Positions 37,021 through 46,634 are shown, counted from the first letter of the stretch. The stretch is 64,000 nucleotides of DNA from Thiohalomonas sp963783235 (GCA_963783235.1 CAWAMN010000001.1:1240001-1304000), one strand, 5' to 3'. A program made the numbers and translations. The notes: generated by a model not told the origin, from the sequence alone.

Positions 37021-37195
37021 CGGAACCTTTAGAAGGCTATTGGAAAAGGGTTTGTCCCTTCTCCCTTAGGGAGAAGGTCAGGATGAGGGGGAGCAAAAAT
37101 CGCTGCAGTGATCATGCATTGCCCCCCCTCACCCCGACCCTCTCCCGGAGGAGAGGGAGTCTTCCTAAGCCTGTTAGAACCTTTAGGCGGGGCGA
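37021..37195. repeat. REP/MITE-like inverted-repeat element
   Basis: Inverted copies of a GGGAGAAGGTCAGGATGAGG-like segment (37070-37089) and CCCTCACCCCGACCCTCTCC (37126-37145) sit between outer AACCTTTAG(AAGG) repeats at 37024 and 37188. It lies in the 300-bp gap between gltP-like and ppiD, which holds no gene. CCCTCACCCCGACCCTCTCC elements are dispersed in many gammaproteobacteria. Confidence 0.65.
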
Positions 37196-37270
37196 GAGTT
37201 ACCCCGGCCCCGGCACCCGTTTTTATCTATTTACGTTATCCTGGTAGCTGCGCCCACGCCGGGTCAGGCA

Positions 37271-39172
37271 CTATTCAGGTTTTTTGATATCCGCGCGCGT
37301 CCACAACGAATCGACTAACCCAGAATAAACAGCTTCGCTCGCCGCCTGACGAACGGTCTGGCGGGCCTGCTTGCGCTGCTCCTCCCCCACCTTCGTCTGG
37401 CCCGGCTCCACGCTATATAGAGCAACGACGGCCTGGTCGCCAGAACGCAGCGTCACGGCACGTGCGGTCGGCGCCTCTCCGACGGGATGCGACATACGGA
37501 AGGCGGCCGCTACGATTTGACGATCCGGCTCCGAAGCATTCCGCTCCAGGGCGGAGACTTCCTGCCACGTTTGGCCGACGCTCTCCGCTACTTCGGACGG
37601 TGCTTCACCTGCGCCGACCCGCTCGGCCAGAGCCGTGGCTTTCTCGGCCGTCAACTCAGCCATTCGCTCGCGAAGCAGCATGGACCGAATGGACTGCTGA
37701 ACATCGGCCAGCGGTTTCCTCGTCTCCGGATAGTGCTCGCGCACTCGTAAAACCACCAGATGGTTAGATTCCAGTTCGACGGTTTCACTGTTATTGCCAC
37801 CCGACAAGACGTCCTCACTGAAGGCCGCTTCCACAAAACTGTTATTGGCAGCCACGCCCTCTTTCGCCCCTTCGCGCGGGAACGGTTCGGTCTCACGGAT
37901 TTCCAGGCCCAACTCTTCCGCCGCAGGCTCCAGCGAGTCCGGCTGCTCGTAGGTCAGGTTGGCCAAGCGGTCGGCCAAATCGTAAAACCGCTCTTCGGCC
38001 CGCTCGCGGCGCACATCCTCACGGATGCGGTCACTCACGGCTGAGAAGGGCTTGACTTCGCTCTCGCGGACCGCTTCGAGTTTGATGATGTGGATGCCAA
38101 AAGCACTGCGAACCGGATCGCTCACATCGCCCTTCTCCATGGAAAATACCGCATCTTCGAACGCCGGCACCATGGCGCCACGGGCAAAGAAGCCGAGGTC
38201 GCCCCCCTCCTTCGCAGACCCGGGATCATCGGAATACTCTTCGGCCAACTCCGCAAAGGAAGCACCCTCCTTCAAACGGGTCAGGACTTCCCGGGCTTTC
38301 TCTTCAGCCGCTTTGACGGCATCGTTTCCCGCCTCGGAGTCAATCGCAATCAGGATATGACGGGCCCGGCGCTGCTCCGGCGTCCGGTAATTTTCTTTGC
38401 GGGCTTCATAACGGGCGCGCAGGACCGACTCCTCGACCTGGATACCCGAAGCAAGCTCTGCCCGATCCAACTCCAGATAAGCTACTTTGACACGCTCCGG
38501 AACCATGAAACGGTCGGAGTTTTCCTGGTAATAGGCGGTCACCTCTTCCTCGGAGACCTCGACATCGTCGGAAAAGCGATCAGCCGGCAACCTCAAATAG
38601 CCGATGTGGCGTTTCTGATTCTGCAGGCGCAGATAGGCGTCGACCTGATGCTCTGTGGTGAAATCCGTGTCGACGAAACCGCGATAGAGCTGTTGGCTCA
38701 TGAGGTCACGCCGCACTTGCGACTCGAAGTAGGCCGGTTGCATGCCCTGCTGCGACAGCAGCTGTTCATAGCGCGCGCGATCAAAGCCGTTTTCGCCCTG
38801 GAAGGCGTCGACATTTCGTATGTTCTGGGACAGATGCGCGTCGGAGATTCGCAGGCCGTTGCTCGCCGCGGCCTGGAGAATGAGCTGCTGCCGAATCAGC
38901 TTTTGGAGAACCTGAAGCTTTATCTGCTCCTCAGGGAACAGTTCCGGCTTGAAGTTGGCCCCCATGATCTCCTGCATCCGCTGCCGCTCCTGATAGTAGG
39001 CGCGTTGCAGTTGCGCCTGGGAGATCGGTACACCGTCGACCTCGGCCGCAGGGGCCGCTCGGCCACCTCCGAAATATTCGTTTACACCCCAGAGGGCAAA
39101 CGGAATGCTAATCAGGATTACGATCGCCCAAGCGATCCACCCCTGCGCCCGTTGGCGAATTAAATCAAGCAT
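37271..39172 (-). CDS. ppiD: Periplasmic folding chaperone / PPIase PpiD (SurA-like)
   Basis: A 633-residue inner-membrane-anchored periplasmic chaperone. One N-terminal helix (WIAWAIVILISIPFALWGVN) is followed by a SurA_N-like chaperone domain (AAEVDGVPISQAQLQRAYYQ), then one parvulin domain (about 265-365: RARHILIAI, AELAEEYSDDPGSAKEGGDLGFFARGAMVPAFEDAVF, IHIIKL), then a C-terminal chaperone-like half. The length matches E. coli (623). Its neighbours hupB and lon are the usual gammaproteobacterial order, here with two tRNA genes inserted. Confidence 0.95.
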   Translation of the reverse strand: MLDLIRQRAQGWIAWAIVILISIPFALWGVNEYFGGGRAAPAAEVDGVPISQAQLQRAYYQERQRMQEIMGANFKPELFPEEQIKLQVLQKLIRQQLILQAAASNGLRISDAHLSQNIRNVDAFQGENGFDRARYEQLLSQQGMQPAYFESQVRRDLMSQQLYRGFVDTDFTTEHQVDAYLRLQNQKRHIGYLRLPADRFSDDVEVSEEEVTAYYQENSDRFMVPERVKVAYLELDRAELASGIQVEESVLRARYEARKENYRTPEQRRARHILIAIDSEAGNDAVKAAEEKAREVLTRLKEGASFAELAEEYSDDPGSAKEGGDLGFFARGAMVPAFEDAVFSMEKGDVSDPVRSAFGIHIIKLEAVRESEVKPFSAVSDRIREDVRRERAEERFYDLADRLANLTYEQPDSLEPAAEELGLEIRETEPFPREGAKEGVAANNSFVEAAFSEDVLSGGNNSETVELESNHLVVLRVREHYPETRKPLADVQQSIRSMLLRERMAELTAEKATALAERVGAGEAPSEVAESVGQTWQEVSALERNASEPDRQIVAAAFRMSHPVGEAPTARAVTLRSGDQAVVALYSVEPGQTKVGEEQRKQARQTVRQAASEAVYSGLVDSLWTRADIKKPE

Positions 39173-39300
39173 CGGTGCTCCGATTCGGATCCGGTTGTCA
39201 GGAAATCTGCCGAGTCGCCTATTCGACTTCGAAAGGCTTGGAGCGTTCTCCGGGCCGGCAGATTATTCTTTTGTGTCAGCCGCCGATAATGAACGGCATA

Positions 39301-39331
39301 AAAAAAGGGCGCAACTGAGTTGCGCCCTTTT
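39301..39331. terminator. Terminator after tRNA-Asp
   Basis: Stem GGGCGCAACT (39307-39316) and AGTTGCGCCC (39318-39327) with A and T tracts on both sides. It ends the tRNA transcript on the minus strand and could also act on the plus strand. Confidence 0.85.
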
Positions 39332-39336
39332 TGCGA

Positions 39337-39413
39337 TGGCGGAGTGGACGGGACTCGAACCCGCGACCCCCGGCGTGACAGGCCGGTATTCTAACCAGCT
39401 GAACTACCACTCC
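39337..39413 (-). tRNA. tRNA-Asp (GTC)
   Basis: 77 nt including encoded CCA. The acceptor stem GGAGTGG pairs with CCACTCC. The anticodon loop CTGTCAC gives GTC. T-loop GTTCGAGTC is normal. It lies 13 nt from tRNA-Val on the same strand and is followed by a terminator. Confidence 0.95.
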
Positions 39414-39426
39414 TGAACTCGAATTT

Positions 39427-39502
39427 TGGTGGGTGCTGAGGGGATCGAACCCCCGACCCTCGCCTTGTAAGGGCGATGCTCTCCCAGCTGAGCTAAGCAC
39501 CC
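39427..39502 (-). tRNA. tRNA-Val (TAC)
   Basis: 76 nt including encoded CCA. The acceptor stem GGGTGCT pairs with AGCACCC. The anticodon loop CTTACAA gives TAC. T-loop GTTCGATCC is normal. It lies 15 nt downstream of hupB and upstream of tRNA-Asp, so it may be processed from a shared transcript. Confidence 0.95.
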
Positions 39503-39517
39503 TGGACCAAAGGCGCG

Positions 39518-39790
39518 CTAGTTTACTGCATCCTTAAGCGCTTTACCAGCCTTGAAACTCGGCATTTTCGACGCAGCGATTTCAATCGATTCGCCGGTGC
39601 GCGGGTTGCGACCGGTTCGTGCGGCCCGCTCGCGAACCAGGAAGGTGCCGAAACCGACCAGGTTGACCTGCTCGCCATTTTTGAGTGCACCGCTAACGGC
39701 ATCAAACATGGCGTCCACTGCACGGCCTGCGGCCGCTTTAGAGATATCGGCACCAGCGGCAACCGCGTCGATCAGCTCGGATTTGTTCAC
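39518..39790 (-). CDS. hupB: DNA-binding protein HU-beta
   Basis: A 90-residue HU histone-like protein. It begins (GTG) NKSELIDAVAAGADISKAAAGRAVDAM and has VNLVGFGTFLVRERAARTGRNPRTG, the DNA-binding arm, and SFKAGKALKDAVN at the end. The GTG at 39790 has GGGGAGA upstream and gives the standard length. A longer reading from 39865 is not credible. A strong promoter lies at 39906-39935. It binds and bends DNA without sequence specificity. Confidence 0.97.
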   Translation of the reverse strand: MNKSELIDAVAAGADISKAAAGRAVDAMFDAVSGALKNGEQVNLVGFGTFLVRERAARTGRNPRTGESIEIAASKMPSFKAGKALKDAVN

Positions 39791-39905
39791 AGAAAACTCT
39801 CCCCTTGTGATTATTGAGTTCGGTGTCTCGGAATGAAACGAGATTAGTCCGCCTAAAAAAAACACCGCCTCGTCTTTCCATGGGCGGCTGCGCGACGTCG
39901 CACGT

Positions 39906-39935
39906 TTTATACCAACTGGTTTTGAGACGTGTCAA
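39906..39935 (-). promoter_or_regulatory. Strong sigma-70 promoter of hupB
   Basis: On the minus strand an exact TTGACA (39930-39935) and TATAAA (39906-39911) are separated by 18 bp. The predicted leader to the GTG is about 110 nt. It probably also drives tRNA-Val and tRNA-Asp. Confidence 0.75.
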
Positions 39936-40050
39936 GCAACCCTGCCCGGCTTTGAGGCAACGAATGGGGGAATCCGCATCATGCGGGGCCGCCGAAAGCG
40001 GCCCCGCCCGGTCCACACCCCGGATCTGTCCGGTCATACCGCAACCGCCC

Positions 40051-42468
40051 CTAATGGGTGTGGACCGTTTTAGCGTTTCCCGATTTGCCCTTCTGTTCCA
40101 CCAGCTCCACGTCCTCTTCCGGCAGCGGTTCGGGCTTGTGTGCCAGGGCAATCTCCAGAACCTGGTCGATCCAGTTCACCGGACGGATCTCCAGCTTCTC
40201 CTTGATATTTTCCGGCACCTCCTCGAGATTGCGTTCGTTCTCCTCGGGGATGATCACCGTCTTGATCCCGCCGCGGTGAGCGGCGAGCAGCTTTTCCTTG
40301 AGGCCGCCGATAGGCAACACCTCGCCACGCAGCGTGATCTCACCGGTCATGGCCACATCAGCGCGTACAGGGATGCTGGTCAATGCTGAAACCAGGGCGG
40401 TACACATGCCGACGCCGGCCGATGGGCCGTCCTTCGGAATAGCGCCCTCGGGCACATGGATGTGGATGTCGTTGTTTTCATAGAAATCCGGGTTGATACC
40501 CAGCATCCGGGCACGGCTACGCACCACGCTCATCGCCGCCTGGATCGACTCCTTCATGACATCGCCCAATTGGCCAGTGACAGCATTCTTACCTTTGCCG
40601 GGCATCACAGCCGTTTCGATAGAGAGCAGTTCGCCTCCCACCTCGGTCCATGCCAGGCCGGTTACCTGACCAACCCGGTCAGCCTCTTCGACCAGACCGT
40701 AACGGAAACGACGCACGCCGAGGAAATCATTGAGGTTTTCCTCGGTGACCACCACTTTCTTTTCCTTCGGCTTCAGCTGAATCTCTTTGACGACCTTGCG
40801 GCAAACCTTCGCGATCTCCCGCTGCAGGTTACGTACTCCGGCCTCACGGGTGTAGTAGCGGATAATGCCGTAAAGGCCATCATCGGTGATCTCCAGCTCG
40901 CCCTCTTTGACACCGTTGGCCTTCAGTTCTTTGGGTACAAGATAGCGCTTGGCTATATTGAGCTTCTCTTCCTCGGTGTAGCCGGCGAGCCGGATCACCT
41001 CCATGCGGTCGAGCAGCGGGCCGGGGATGTTCATGGAGTTGGCCGTCGCCACGAACATCACATCCGACAGGTCGTAATCCACTTCCAGGTAGTGGTCATT
41101 GAAGGTGTGGTTCTGCTCCGGGTCCAGCACCTCAAGCAGTGCCGAAGCCGGATCGCCCCGGAAATCCATCGCCATCTTATCGATTTCGTCGAGAAGATAG
41201 AGGGGGTTTCGACTCTCCGCTTTTGACAGGTTCTGGATAATCTTGCCCGGCAGCGAGCCGATGTAGGTCCGGCGGTGCCCACGGATCTCCGCCTCGTCGC
41301 GTACGCCGCCCAGACTCATGCGCACGAACTTGCGGTTGGTGGCACGGGCGATGGACTGGCCCAGGGAGGTCTTACCCACCCCCGGTGGCCCCACCAGGCA
41401 GAGGATCGGGCCCTTGAGCTTTTTGACCCGTTGCTGGACGGCCAGATACTCAAGGATACGCTCCTTGACCTTCTCCAGACCGTAATGGTCCGTCTCAAGC
41501 ACCTCTTCGGCCTTGGCCAGATCATGGCGCACGCGGGTCTTCTTCTTCCACGGCACCGAGACCAGCCAGTCGATGTAATTGCGTACCACCGTGGCCTCGG
41601 CCGACATGGGCGACATCATCTTCAGCTTGTTCATCTCGGTGGTGGCCTTCTCCTTGGCCTCCTTGGTCATGCCCGCCTTCTCGATCTTGTTTTCCAGATC
41701 CTCGATCTCGTTGGGGGCATCCTCCATCTCACCCAGTTCCTTCTGGATGGCCTTCATCTGTTCGTTGAGGTAATACTCGCGCTGACTCTTCTCCATCTGG
41801 CGCTTGACGCGACCCCGAATACGCTTTTCCACCTGCAGCAGGTCCAGCTCGGATTCAATCACCCCGAGCAGATACTCGAACCGGTCGCGTAGATCGGTGA
41901 TCTCCAGGATTTCCTGTTTCTCATCGATCTTCAGAGACATGTGGGCGGCGATGGTATCCACCAGGCGGTGGGAATCCTCAATGCCCGAAAGGGAGGTCAG
42001 CACCTCCGGCGGAACCTTTTTGTTCAATTTGACGTACTGATCGAATTGGTTCAGCACCGAGCGCGAGAGCACTTCGCCTTCCCGTTCGTCCAGCGGCTCC
42101 GATTCCAGCATGCTGATCTGCGCGGTGAAGAACTCGTCATTCGGCAGAAAGTGGGCGATCTTGGCCCGTTGATCCCCTTCAACCAACACTTTCACCGTGC
42201 CGTCCGGCAGCTTTAGCAGCTGCAGAATATTGGAGACGGTTCCGATCCGATAGATATCGTCCTGGCCCGGGTCATCCTCCCCGGCGCTCTTTTGAGCCAC
42301 CAGCAAAATCTCCTTGTCGTCCGCCATCGCGGCCTCTAGGGCCTTAATGGACTTGTCGCGGCCGACGAAGAGCGGAATGACCATGTGCGGATACACCACG
42401 ACATCCCGCAGCGGCAGGACGGGCATGGAGCGCATCTGTTCGGTCACTTCGGAAGTCTTGTCCGTCAT
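40051..42468 (-). CDS. lon: ATP-dependent protease Lon
   Basis: An 805-residue soluble AAA+ serine protease. It has an N-terminal substrate domain (PVLPLRDVVVYPHMVIPLFVG), coiled-coil region, Walker A GPPGVGKTSL, Walker B in LYLLDEIDKM, and the catalytic dyad Ser in PKDGPSAGVGM and Lys in GGLKEKLLAAHRGG. I chose the ATG at 42468 with GAAGAGG about 9 nt before it. The order clpX-lon-hupB is conserved. A sigma-32-like promoter lies upstream. Confidence 0.97.
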   Translation of the reverse strand: MTDKTSEVTEQMRSMPVLPLRDVVVYPHMVIPLFVGRDKSIKALEAAMADDKEILLVAQKSAGEDDPGQDDIYRIGTVSNILQLLKLPDGTVKVLVEGDQRAKIAHFLPNDEFFTAQISMLESEPLDEREGEVLSRSVLNQFDQYVKLNKKVPPEVLTSLSGIEDSHRLVDTIAAHMSLKIDEKQEILEITDLRDRFEYLLGVIESELDLLQVEKRIRGRVKRQMEKSQREYYLNEQMKAIQKELGEMEDAPNEIEDLENKIEKAGMTKEAKEKATTEMNKLKMMSPMSAEATVVRNYIDWLVSVPWKKKTRVRHDLAKAEEVLETDHYGLEKVKERILEYLAVQQRVKKLKGPILCLVGPPGVGKTSLGQSIARATNRKFVRMSLGGVRDEAEIRGHRRTYIGSLPGKIIQNLSKAESRNPLYLLDEIDKMAMDFRGDPASALLEVLDPEQNHTFNDHYLEVDYDLSDVMFVATANSMNIPGPLLDRMEVIRLAGYTEEEKLNIAKRYLVPKELKANGVKEGELEITDDGLYGIIRYYTREAGVRNLQREIAKVCRKVVKEIQLKPKEKKVVVTEENLNDFLGVRRFRYGLVEEADRVGQVTGLAWTEVGGELLSIETAVMPGKGKNAVTGQLGDVMKESIQAAMSVVRSRARMLGINPDFYENNDIHIHVPEGAIPKDGPSAGVGMCTALVSALTSIPVRADVAMTGEITLRGEVLPIGGLKEKLLAAHRGGIKTVIIPEENERNLEEVPENIKEKLEIRPVNWIDQVLEIALAHKPEPLPEEDVELVEQKGKSGNAKTVHTH

Positions 42469-42556
42469 TAGGAGCACCTCTTCGGGGGGTCACGGCTCAC
42501 CGTTATACACCGGTACCGCGCCTATTTAAACCTGAGTGATTTACTAAGTATTTTAC

Positions 42557-42585
42557 ACGTTGGGACAGCGGACGGAAGAATCAAG
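42557..42585 (-). promoter_or_regulatory. Candidate sigma-32 heat-shock promoter of lon
   Basis: On the minus strand CTTGAT (42580-42585), 15 bp, CCCAACGT (42557-42564) resembles the CTTGAA / CCCCAT-type heat-shock pattern. It would give a leader of roughly 80 nt. The rest of 42478-42744 shows no gene. Confidence 0.4.
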
Positions 42586-42744
42586 GCTCATGCTGATCCG
42601 AAGGTTCCACAATTCGCCGAAGAATCGCAAGGGGTTTTGATTTCCACATGAACCTCCCTGAGGAGTGTTCTGAGCAAGGACTCACCCCCAGGAGAGCATT
42701 CCTGTGGAGCCGATACCCGGCGAGGCGCGTAGACACACCCGGGT

Positions 42745-42777
42745 CAAAAAAGGGCCGGCTTTTCTTGCCGGCCCTTT
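42745..42777 (-). terminator. Terminator after clpX
   Basis: Stem AAAGGGCCGGC (42749-42759) with GCCGGCCCTTT (42767-42777), 7-nt loop, followed on the minus strand by a T tract. It separates clpX from lon. Confidence 0.85.
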
Positions 42778-42808
42778 GTTCGACACCGATAGAGGTACGT
42801 CGTTCAGT

Positions 42809-44089
42809 TCAGTCGGTGGCCGCCGCCGATTTTTCGGAACCCTTATAGATGAGCAGCGGTTCCGACTCGCCGTTAATCACGCCGTCGTCGATGACGACCT
42901 TGCTGACGCCATCCATGGAGGGCAGGTCATACATGATGTCCAGCAGCACCGACTCCAGGATGGAGCGGAGCCCCCGGGCACCGGTCTTGCGCTGCATGCC
43001 TTTGCGCGCCACGGCGAGCAGGGCATCTTCACGAAGCTCGAACTCCACGCCTTCCATCTCAAACAGCTTGGTGTACTGCTTGGACAGCGCGTTCTTCGGC
43101 TCCGTGAGGATCTGAACCAGCGCTTCCTCATCCAGTTCCTCGAGCGTGGCGTGAACCGGCAGGCGTCCGACGAACTCGGGAATCAGCCCATACTTGACGA
43201 GGTCTTCAGGCTCAACGGTCTGAATAACCTCGCTGACGCTCTTCTTGCTGGCCTTGCCCTTCACCTCCGCAGCAAACCCGATTCCACCCTTTTCGGAACG
43301 GTCGCGGATCACCTTCTCGAGTCCGGCAAATGCACCGCCGCAAATGAACAGCATGTTGCTGGTGTCCACCTGCAGGAATTCCTGCTGCGGATGTTTGCGA
43401 CCACCCTGCGGCGGCACCGAGGCGACCGTCCCCTCGATGAGCTTGAGCAGGGCCTGCTGCACGCCCTCGCCCGAGACATCACGGGTGATGGAGGGATTGT
43501 CCGACTTGCGGGAAATCTTATCGATTTCGTCGATATAGACGATGCCGTTCTGCGCCTTCTCGACATCGTAGTCGCACTTCTGCAGCAACTTCTGGATGAT
43601 ATTCTCCACATCCTCGCCGACATACCCCGCTTCGGTCAGGGTGGTGGCATCGGCGATGGTGAACGGCACATTCAGCAACCTCGCCAGCGTCTCCGCCAGC
43701 AGGGTCTTGCCGCTGCCCGTGGGACCGATCAGGAGAATATTGCTCTTCGACAGTTCGACTTCGTCCTTTTTGAGACCGGCCTCCAGGCGTTTGTAGTGGT
43801 TGTAGACCGCCACCGACAAAACCTTTTTGGCCCGCTTTTGGCCGATCACGTACTCGTTGAGACTGTCGTTTATCTCGTGGGGCGTCGGCAGTTTGCTCCG
43901 CGAAGTACCGGTCGCATCTTCCTGTACCTCTTCGCGGATGATGTCGTTGCAAAGCTCAACGCACTCATCGCAGATGAAGACGGACGGACCGGCAATCAGC
44001 TTCCGCACCTCGTGCTGGCTCTTGCCGCAAAAGGAGCAGTAAAGCAGCTTGCCGTTGTCTTCGCCCGTATTCTTACTATCGTCGCTCAT
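42809..44089 (-). CDS. clpX: ATP-dependent Clp protease ATP-binding subunit ClpX
   Basis: A 426-residue AAA+ unfoldase that feeds ClpP. The N-terminal zinc-binding domain has CSFCGKSQHEV and FICDECVELCND. Walker A GPTGSGKTLLAETLA and Walker B IVYIDEIDKI follow, then the pore-loop and sensor regions and the ClpP-contact IGF-type tripeptide region. The length matches E. coli (424). The start has GAAGG upstream. It lies 109 nt downstream of clpP. Confidence 0.97.
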   Translation of the reverse strand: MSDDSKNTGEDNGKLLYCSFCGKSQHEVRKLIAGPSVFICDECVELCNDIIREEVQEDATGTSRSKLPTPHEINDSLNEYVIGQKRAKKVLSVAVYNHYKRLEAGLKKDEVELSKSNILLIGPTGSGKTLLAETLARLLNVPFTIADATTLTEAGYVGEDVENIIQKLLQKCDYDVEKAQNGIVYIDEIDKISRKSDNPSITRDVSGEGVQQALLKLIEGTVASVPPQGGRKHPQQEFLQVDTSNMLFICGGAFAGLEKVIRDRSEKGGIGFAAEVKGKASKKSVSEVIQTVEPEDLVKYGLIPEFVGRLPVHATLEELDEEALVQILTEPKNALSKQYTKLFEMEGVEFELREDALLAVARKGMQRKTGARGLRSILESVLLDIMYDLPSMDGVSKVVIDDGVINGESEPLLIYKGSEKSAAATD

Positions 44090-44198
44090 CAGCCTTCCCC
44101 ATCCGAATGCCGGGTATCTGTCTTACAACATGCATAGTCAGAGCCCATTTTTCAAGCCCGACTAACTTCCTATGTTATTTCTACCGCCCGGCGCCGGG

Positions 44199-44852
44199 TC
44201 ATTCACCCGCCGTCGCCGCGGCCTTTTCGCGGTTCTCCAGCACGGAGTCGATCAGACCGTACTCGATGGCAGCCTCACCGCTCATGAAGTTATCGCGCTC
44301 GGTGTCCATCTGAATCCGTTCAATCGGCTGCTTGGTGTGCTTGGCCAGGATCCCGTTGAGCCGCGCCCGGGTATCCAGAATCTCCTTGGCGTGGATCTCA
44401 AAATCCGTAGCCTGGCCCTGGAAACCGCCGAGCGGCTGGTGAATCATCACGCGGGAGTGCGGCAACGCATAGCGCTTGCCCTCGGCACCGCCGGCGAGGA
44501 GTACCGCCCCCATACTGGCCGCCTGACCGATGCACAGGGTGCTCACGTCCGGCTTGATGAACTGCATCGTGTCGTAGATCGAAAGCCCGGCGGTGACCGA
44601 ACCCCCGGGCGAATTGATATAGAGATGGATGTCCTTATCCGGATTCTCCGATTCCAGGAACAGGAGCTGGGCTACCAGCAGATTCGCCGTGTAATCCTCG
44701 ACCGGCCCCACCATGAAAATGACCCGTTCCTTGAGCAGCCTCGAATAGATATCGTAGGCCCGCTCGCCGCGCGATGTCTGCTCGACCACCATGGGCACGA
44801 GGCCCACGTTGGAAATCGTATGCCGCTGATTCATGGTATTGTTATCGGTCAT
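44199..44852 (-). CDS. clpP: ATP-dependent Clp protease proteolytic subunit ClpP
   Basis: A 217-residue serine protease subunit of a 14-mer. The catalytic Ser is in CIGQAASMGAVLLAGG and the His in YALPHSRVMIHQPLGG. LVPMVVEQTSRGERAYDIYSRLL is the typical start of the mature chain, so a short propeptide of about 15 residues is likely. The length is slightly over the E. coli 207. It lies 22 nt after tig, the conserved order. Confidence 0.97.
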   Translation of the reverse strand: MTDNNTMNQRHTISNVGLVPMVVEQTSRGERAYDIYSRLLKERVIFMVGPVEDYTANLLVAQLLFLESENPDKDIHLYINSPGGSVTAGLSIYDTMQFIKPDVSTLCIGQAASMGAVLLAGGAEGKRYALPHSRVMIHQPLGGFQGQATDFEIHAKEILDTRARLNGILAKHTKQPIERIQMDTERDNFMSGEAAIEYGLIDSVLENREKAAATAGE

Positions 44853-44874
44853 TGTCGCCTGTCCCTTTAGAGTT

Positions 44875-46173
44875 TCACTGCTGCTGGGGGTTCATGAGTT
44901 CGTCGAAGCCCTTGGACTTCTCGGTGACTTTTGCCTGCTCCAGGACCCAATCCACGACGCGATCTTCGAGCACTGAAGACTCAATCTCGCCAAGACGACG
45001 CTGATCGCCGTAATACCAGCCCAGAACCTCTTCCGGTTTCTCGTAGCTGGCCGCAATCTTCTCGACCGCCGCCCGTACCTGGTCGGGCTCGGCCTTGAGT
45101 TCATTGCGCTTGATGATTTCGGCCAGAATCAGGCCGAGGGTCACACGCTTGGCTGCCTGCTCCTCGAACATGGAGGGGGACAGATCCGGTCCCTGCTTGC
45201 CCTGCGGCACTTGCATGTTCTGCCGCATCTGCTCCAGGAGCGCCCGGCTTTCGTTTTCAATCAGTGCCTTGGGAACCTCGACGTCGTTCAGCTCGACCAG
45301 CTTGTCCATCACCTGCTGTTTGACCCGAGCCCTCAGGGTCTGTTCGAGCTCGCGCTCCATGTTGTCGCGCACTTCCTTTTTGAGGGCGTCTGCACTCTCG
45401 ACCCCGAAACGCTTGGCGAACTCGTCATCGATTTCGGGCAGGCGCGGCTCCTCGACTGCATGGATTTTGACTTGGAACTGGACCGGCTTACCAGCCACCT
45501 CTTTATAACCATAGTCGTCCGGGAAGCTAAGATCGAGTGTTCGCTCCTCTCCGGCCTTCGCAGCCATGAGACCTTCCTCGAAACCCTTGATCATGCGACC
45601 GCCGCCGAGGGTCACGGGAACATTCTCACCTTCGCCGCCCTTGAAGACCTCACCATCAATGGTGCCTTTGAAGTCGAGTACCACGCGATCGCCGTCCTGG
45701 GCCTCGCGGTCGACCTTCTCCCATTCGGCATTCTGCTTGCGCAGGGTTTCCAGCATCTTGTCCACATCGGCATCGGTTACCTCAGCGGTGACTTTTTCGA
45801 TTTCAGCGCCTTCCAGGGAGGCCGGGTCAATCTCCGGCATGACTTCGAAGGTCGCGATAAAGGAGAAACCCTCCTCCTCATCGCCCTCTTTCGGCTCGAT
45901 CTGGGGCGTGCCGGCAGGCTGGAGGTTCTCTTTGGTCACGGCTTCATAGAAGCTGGATTGCACCACTTCCCCGAGAACCTCCTGGCGGACCTGGCTGCCA
46001 TAGCGGCTCTTGATGACCTTCATCGGCACCTTGCCGGGGCGGAAGCCCTTGATGCGGGTGGTCCGCGCCATCTTCTGGAGACGCTTGTCGACCTCCTGGG
46101 AAATACGCTCGCCGGGGACGTCAACGGTCATGCGGCGCTCGAGTCCGCCGGTCGCTTCTACTGAAACCTGCAT
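44875..46173 (-). CDS. tig: Trigger factor
   Basis: A 432-residue ribosome-associated chaperone. The N-terminal ribosome-binding domain contains the FRPGKVPMKVIKSRYG signature (GFRxGKxP), the middle FKBP-like PPIase domain lies around 150-245 (DRVVLDFKGTIDGEVFKGGEGENVPVTLGGGRMIKGFEEGL), and the helical C-terminal arms follow. The length matches E. coli (432). It is the first gene of tig-clpP-clpX. Confidence 0.97.
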   Translation of the reverse strand: MQVSVEATGGLERRMTVDVPGERISQEVDKRLQKMARTTRIKGFRPGKVPMKVIKSRYGSQVRQEVLGEVVQSSFYEAVTKENLQPAGTPQIEPKEGDEEEGFSFIATFEVMPEIDPASLEGAEIEKVTAEVTDADVDKMLETLRKQNAEWEKVDREAQDGDRVVLDFKGTIDGEVFKGGEGENVPVTLGGGRMIKGFEEGLMAAKAGEERTLDLSFPDDYGYKEVAGKPVQFQVKIHAVEEPRLPEIDDEFAKRFGVESADALKKEVRDNMERELEQTLRARVKQQVMDKLVELNDVEVPKALIENESRALLEQMRQNMQVPQGKQGPDLSPSMFEEQAAKRVTLGLILAEIIKRNELKAEPDQVRAAVEKIAASYEKPEEVLGWYYGDQRRLGEIESSVLEDRVVDWVLEQAKVTEKSKGFDELMNPQQQ

Positions 46174-46286
46174 CTTAACTCCTTGATCTTTTTACAATTC
46201 GATAGCGCAAAAATGAAACCAAAACTCCGCCTGGGAATCACACGGGATGGTTCGAGGCAGCTGCCACTGCCCCGACCAGTGATTAA

Positions 46287-46372
<86 letters not shown>

Positions 46373-46454
46373 CGAAATTCCGGGGATTATACAGAGAGAA
46401 AGGGGTGCACGGACAGGGGTGCTTCCGGCAAATACCGCATCGACAGTGGTTTAT

Positions 46455-46485
46455 AAAAAGCAAAGACCCCTCGCAACGAGGGGTC
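46455..46485 (-). terminator. Terminator after tRNA-Lys
   Basis: Stem GACCCCTCG (46465-46473) and CGAGGGGTC (46477-46485), 3-nt loop, followed on the minus strand by TTTGCTTTTT. Confidence 0.8.
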
Positions 46486-46495
46486 CAGAGGAATC

Positions 46496-46571
46496 TGGTG
46501 GGCCGTGAAGGATTCGAACCTTCGACATGCTGATTAAGAGTCAGCTGCTCTACCAACTGAGCTAACGGCCC
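46496..46571 (-). tRNA. tRNA-Lys (CTT)
   Basis: 76 nt with encoded CCA. The acceptor GGGCCGT pairs with ACGGCCC. The anticodon stem GCTGA/TCAGC encloses CTCTTAA, giving CTT. T-loop GTTCGAATC is normal. It is followed by a terminator. Confidence 0.95.
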
Positions 46572-46634
46572 CACGAAGGCCGCATAGTAAATCAAATTAG
46601 ACCGCACCGATCAAGCCCGGAAATGCGTGGATTT

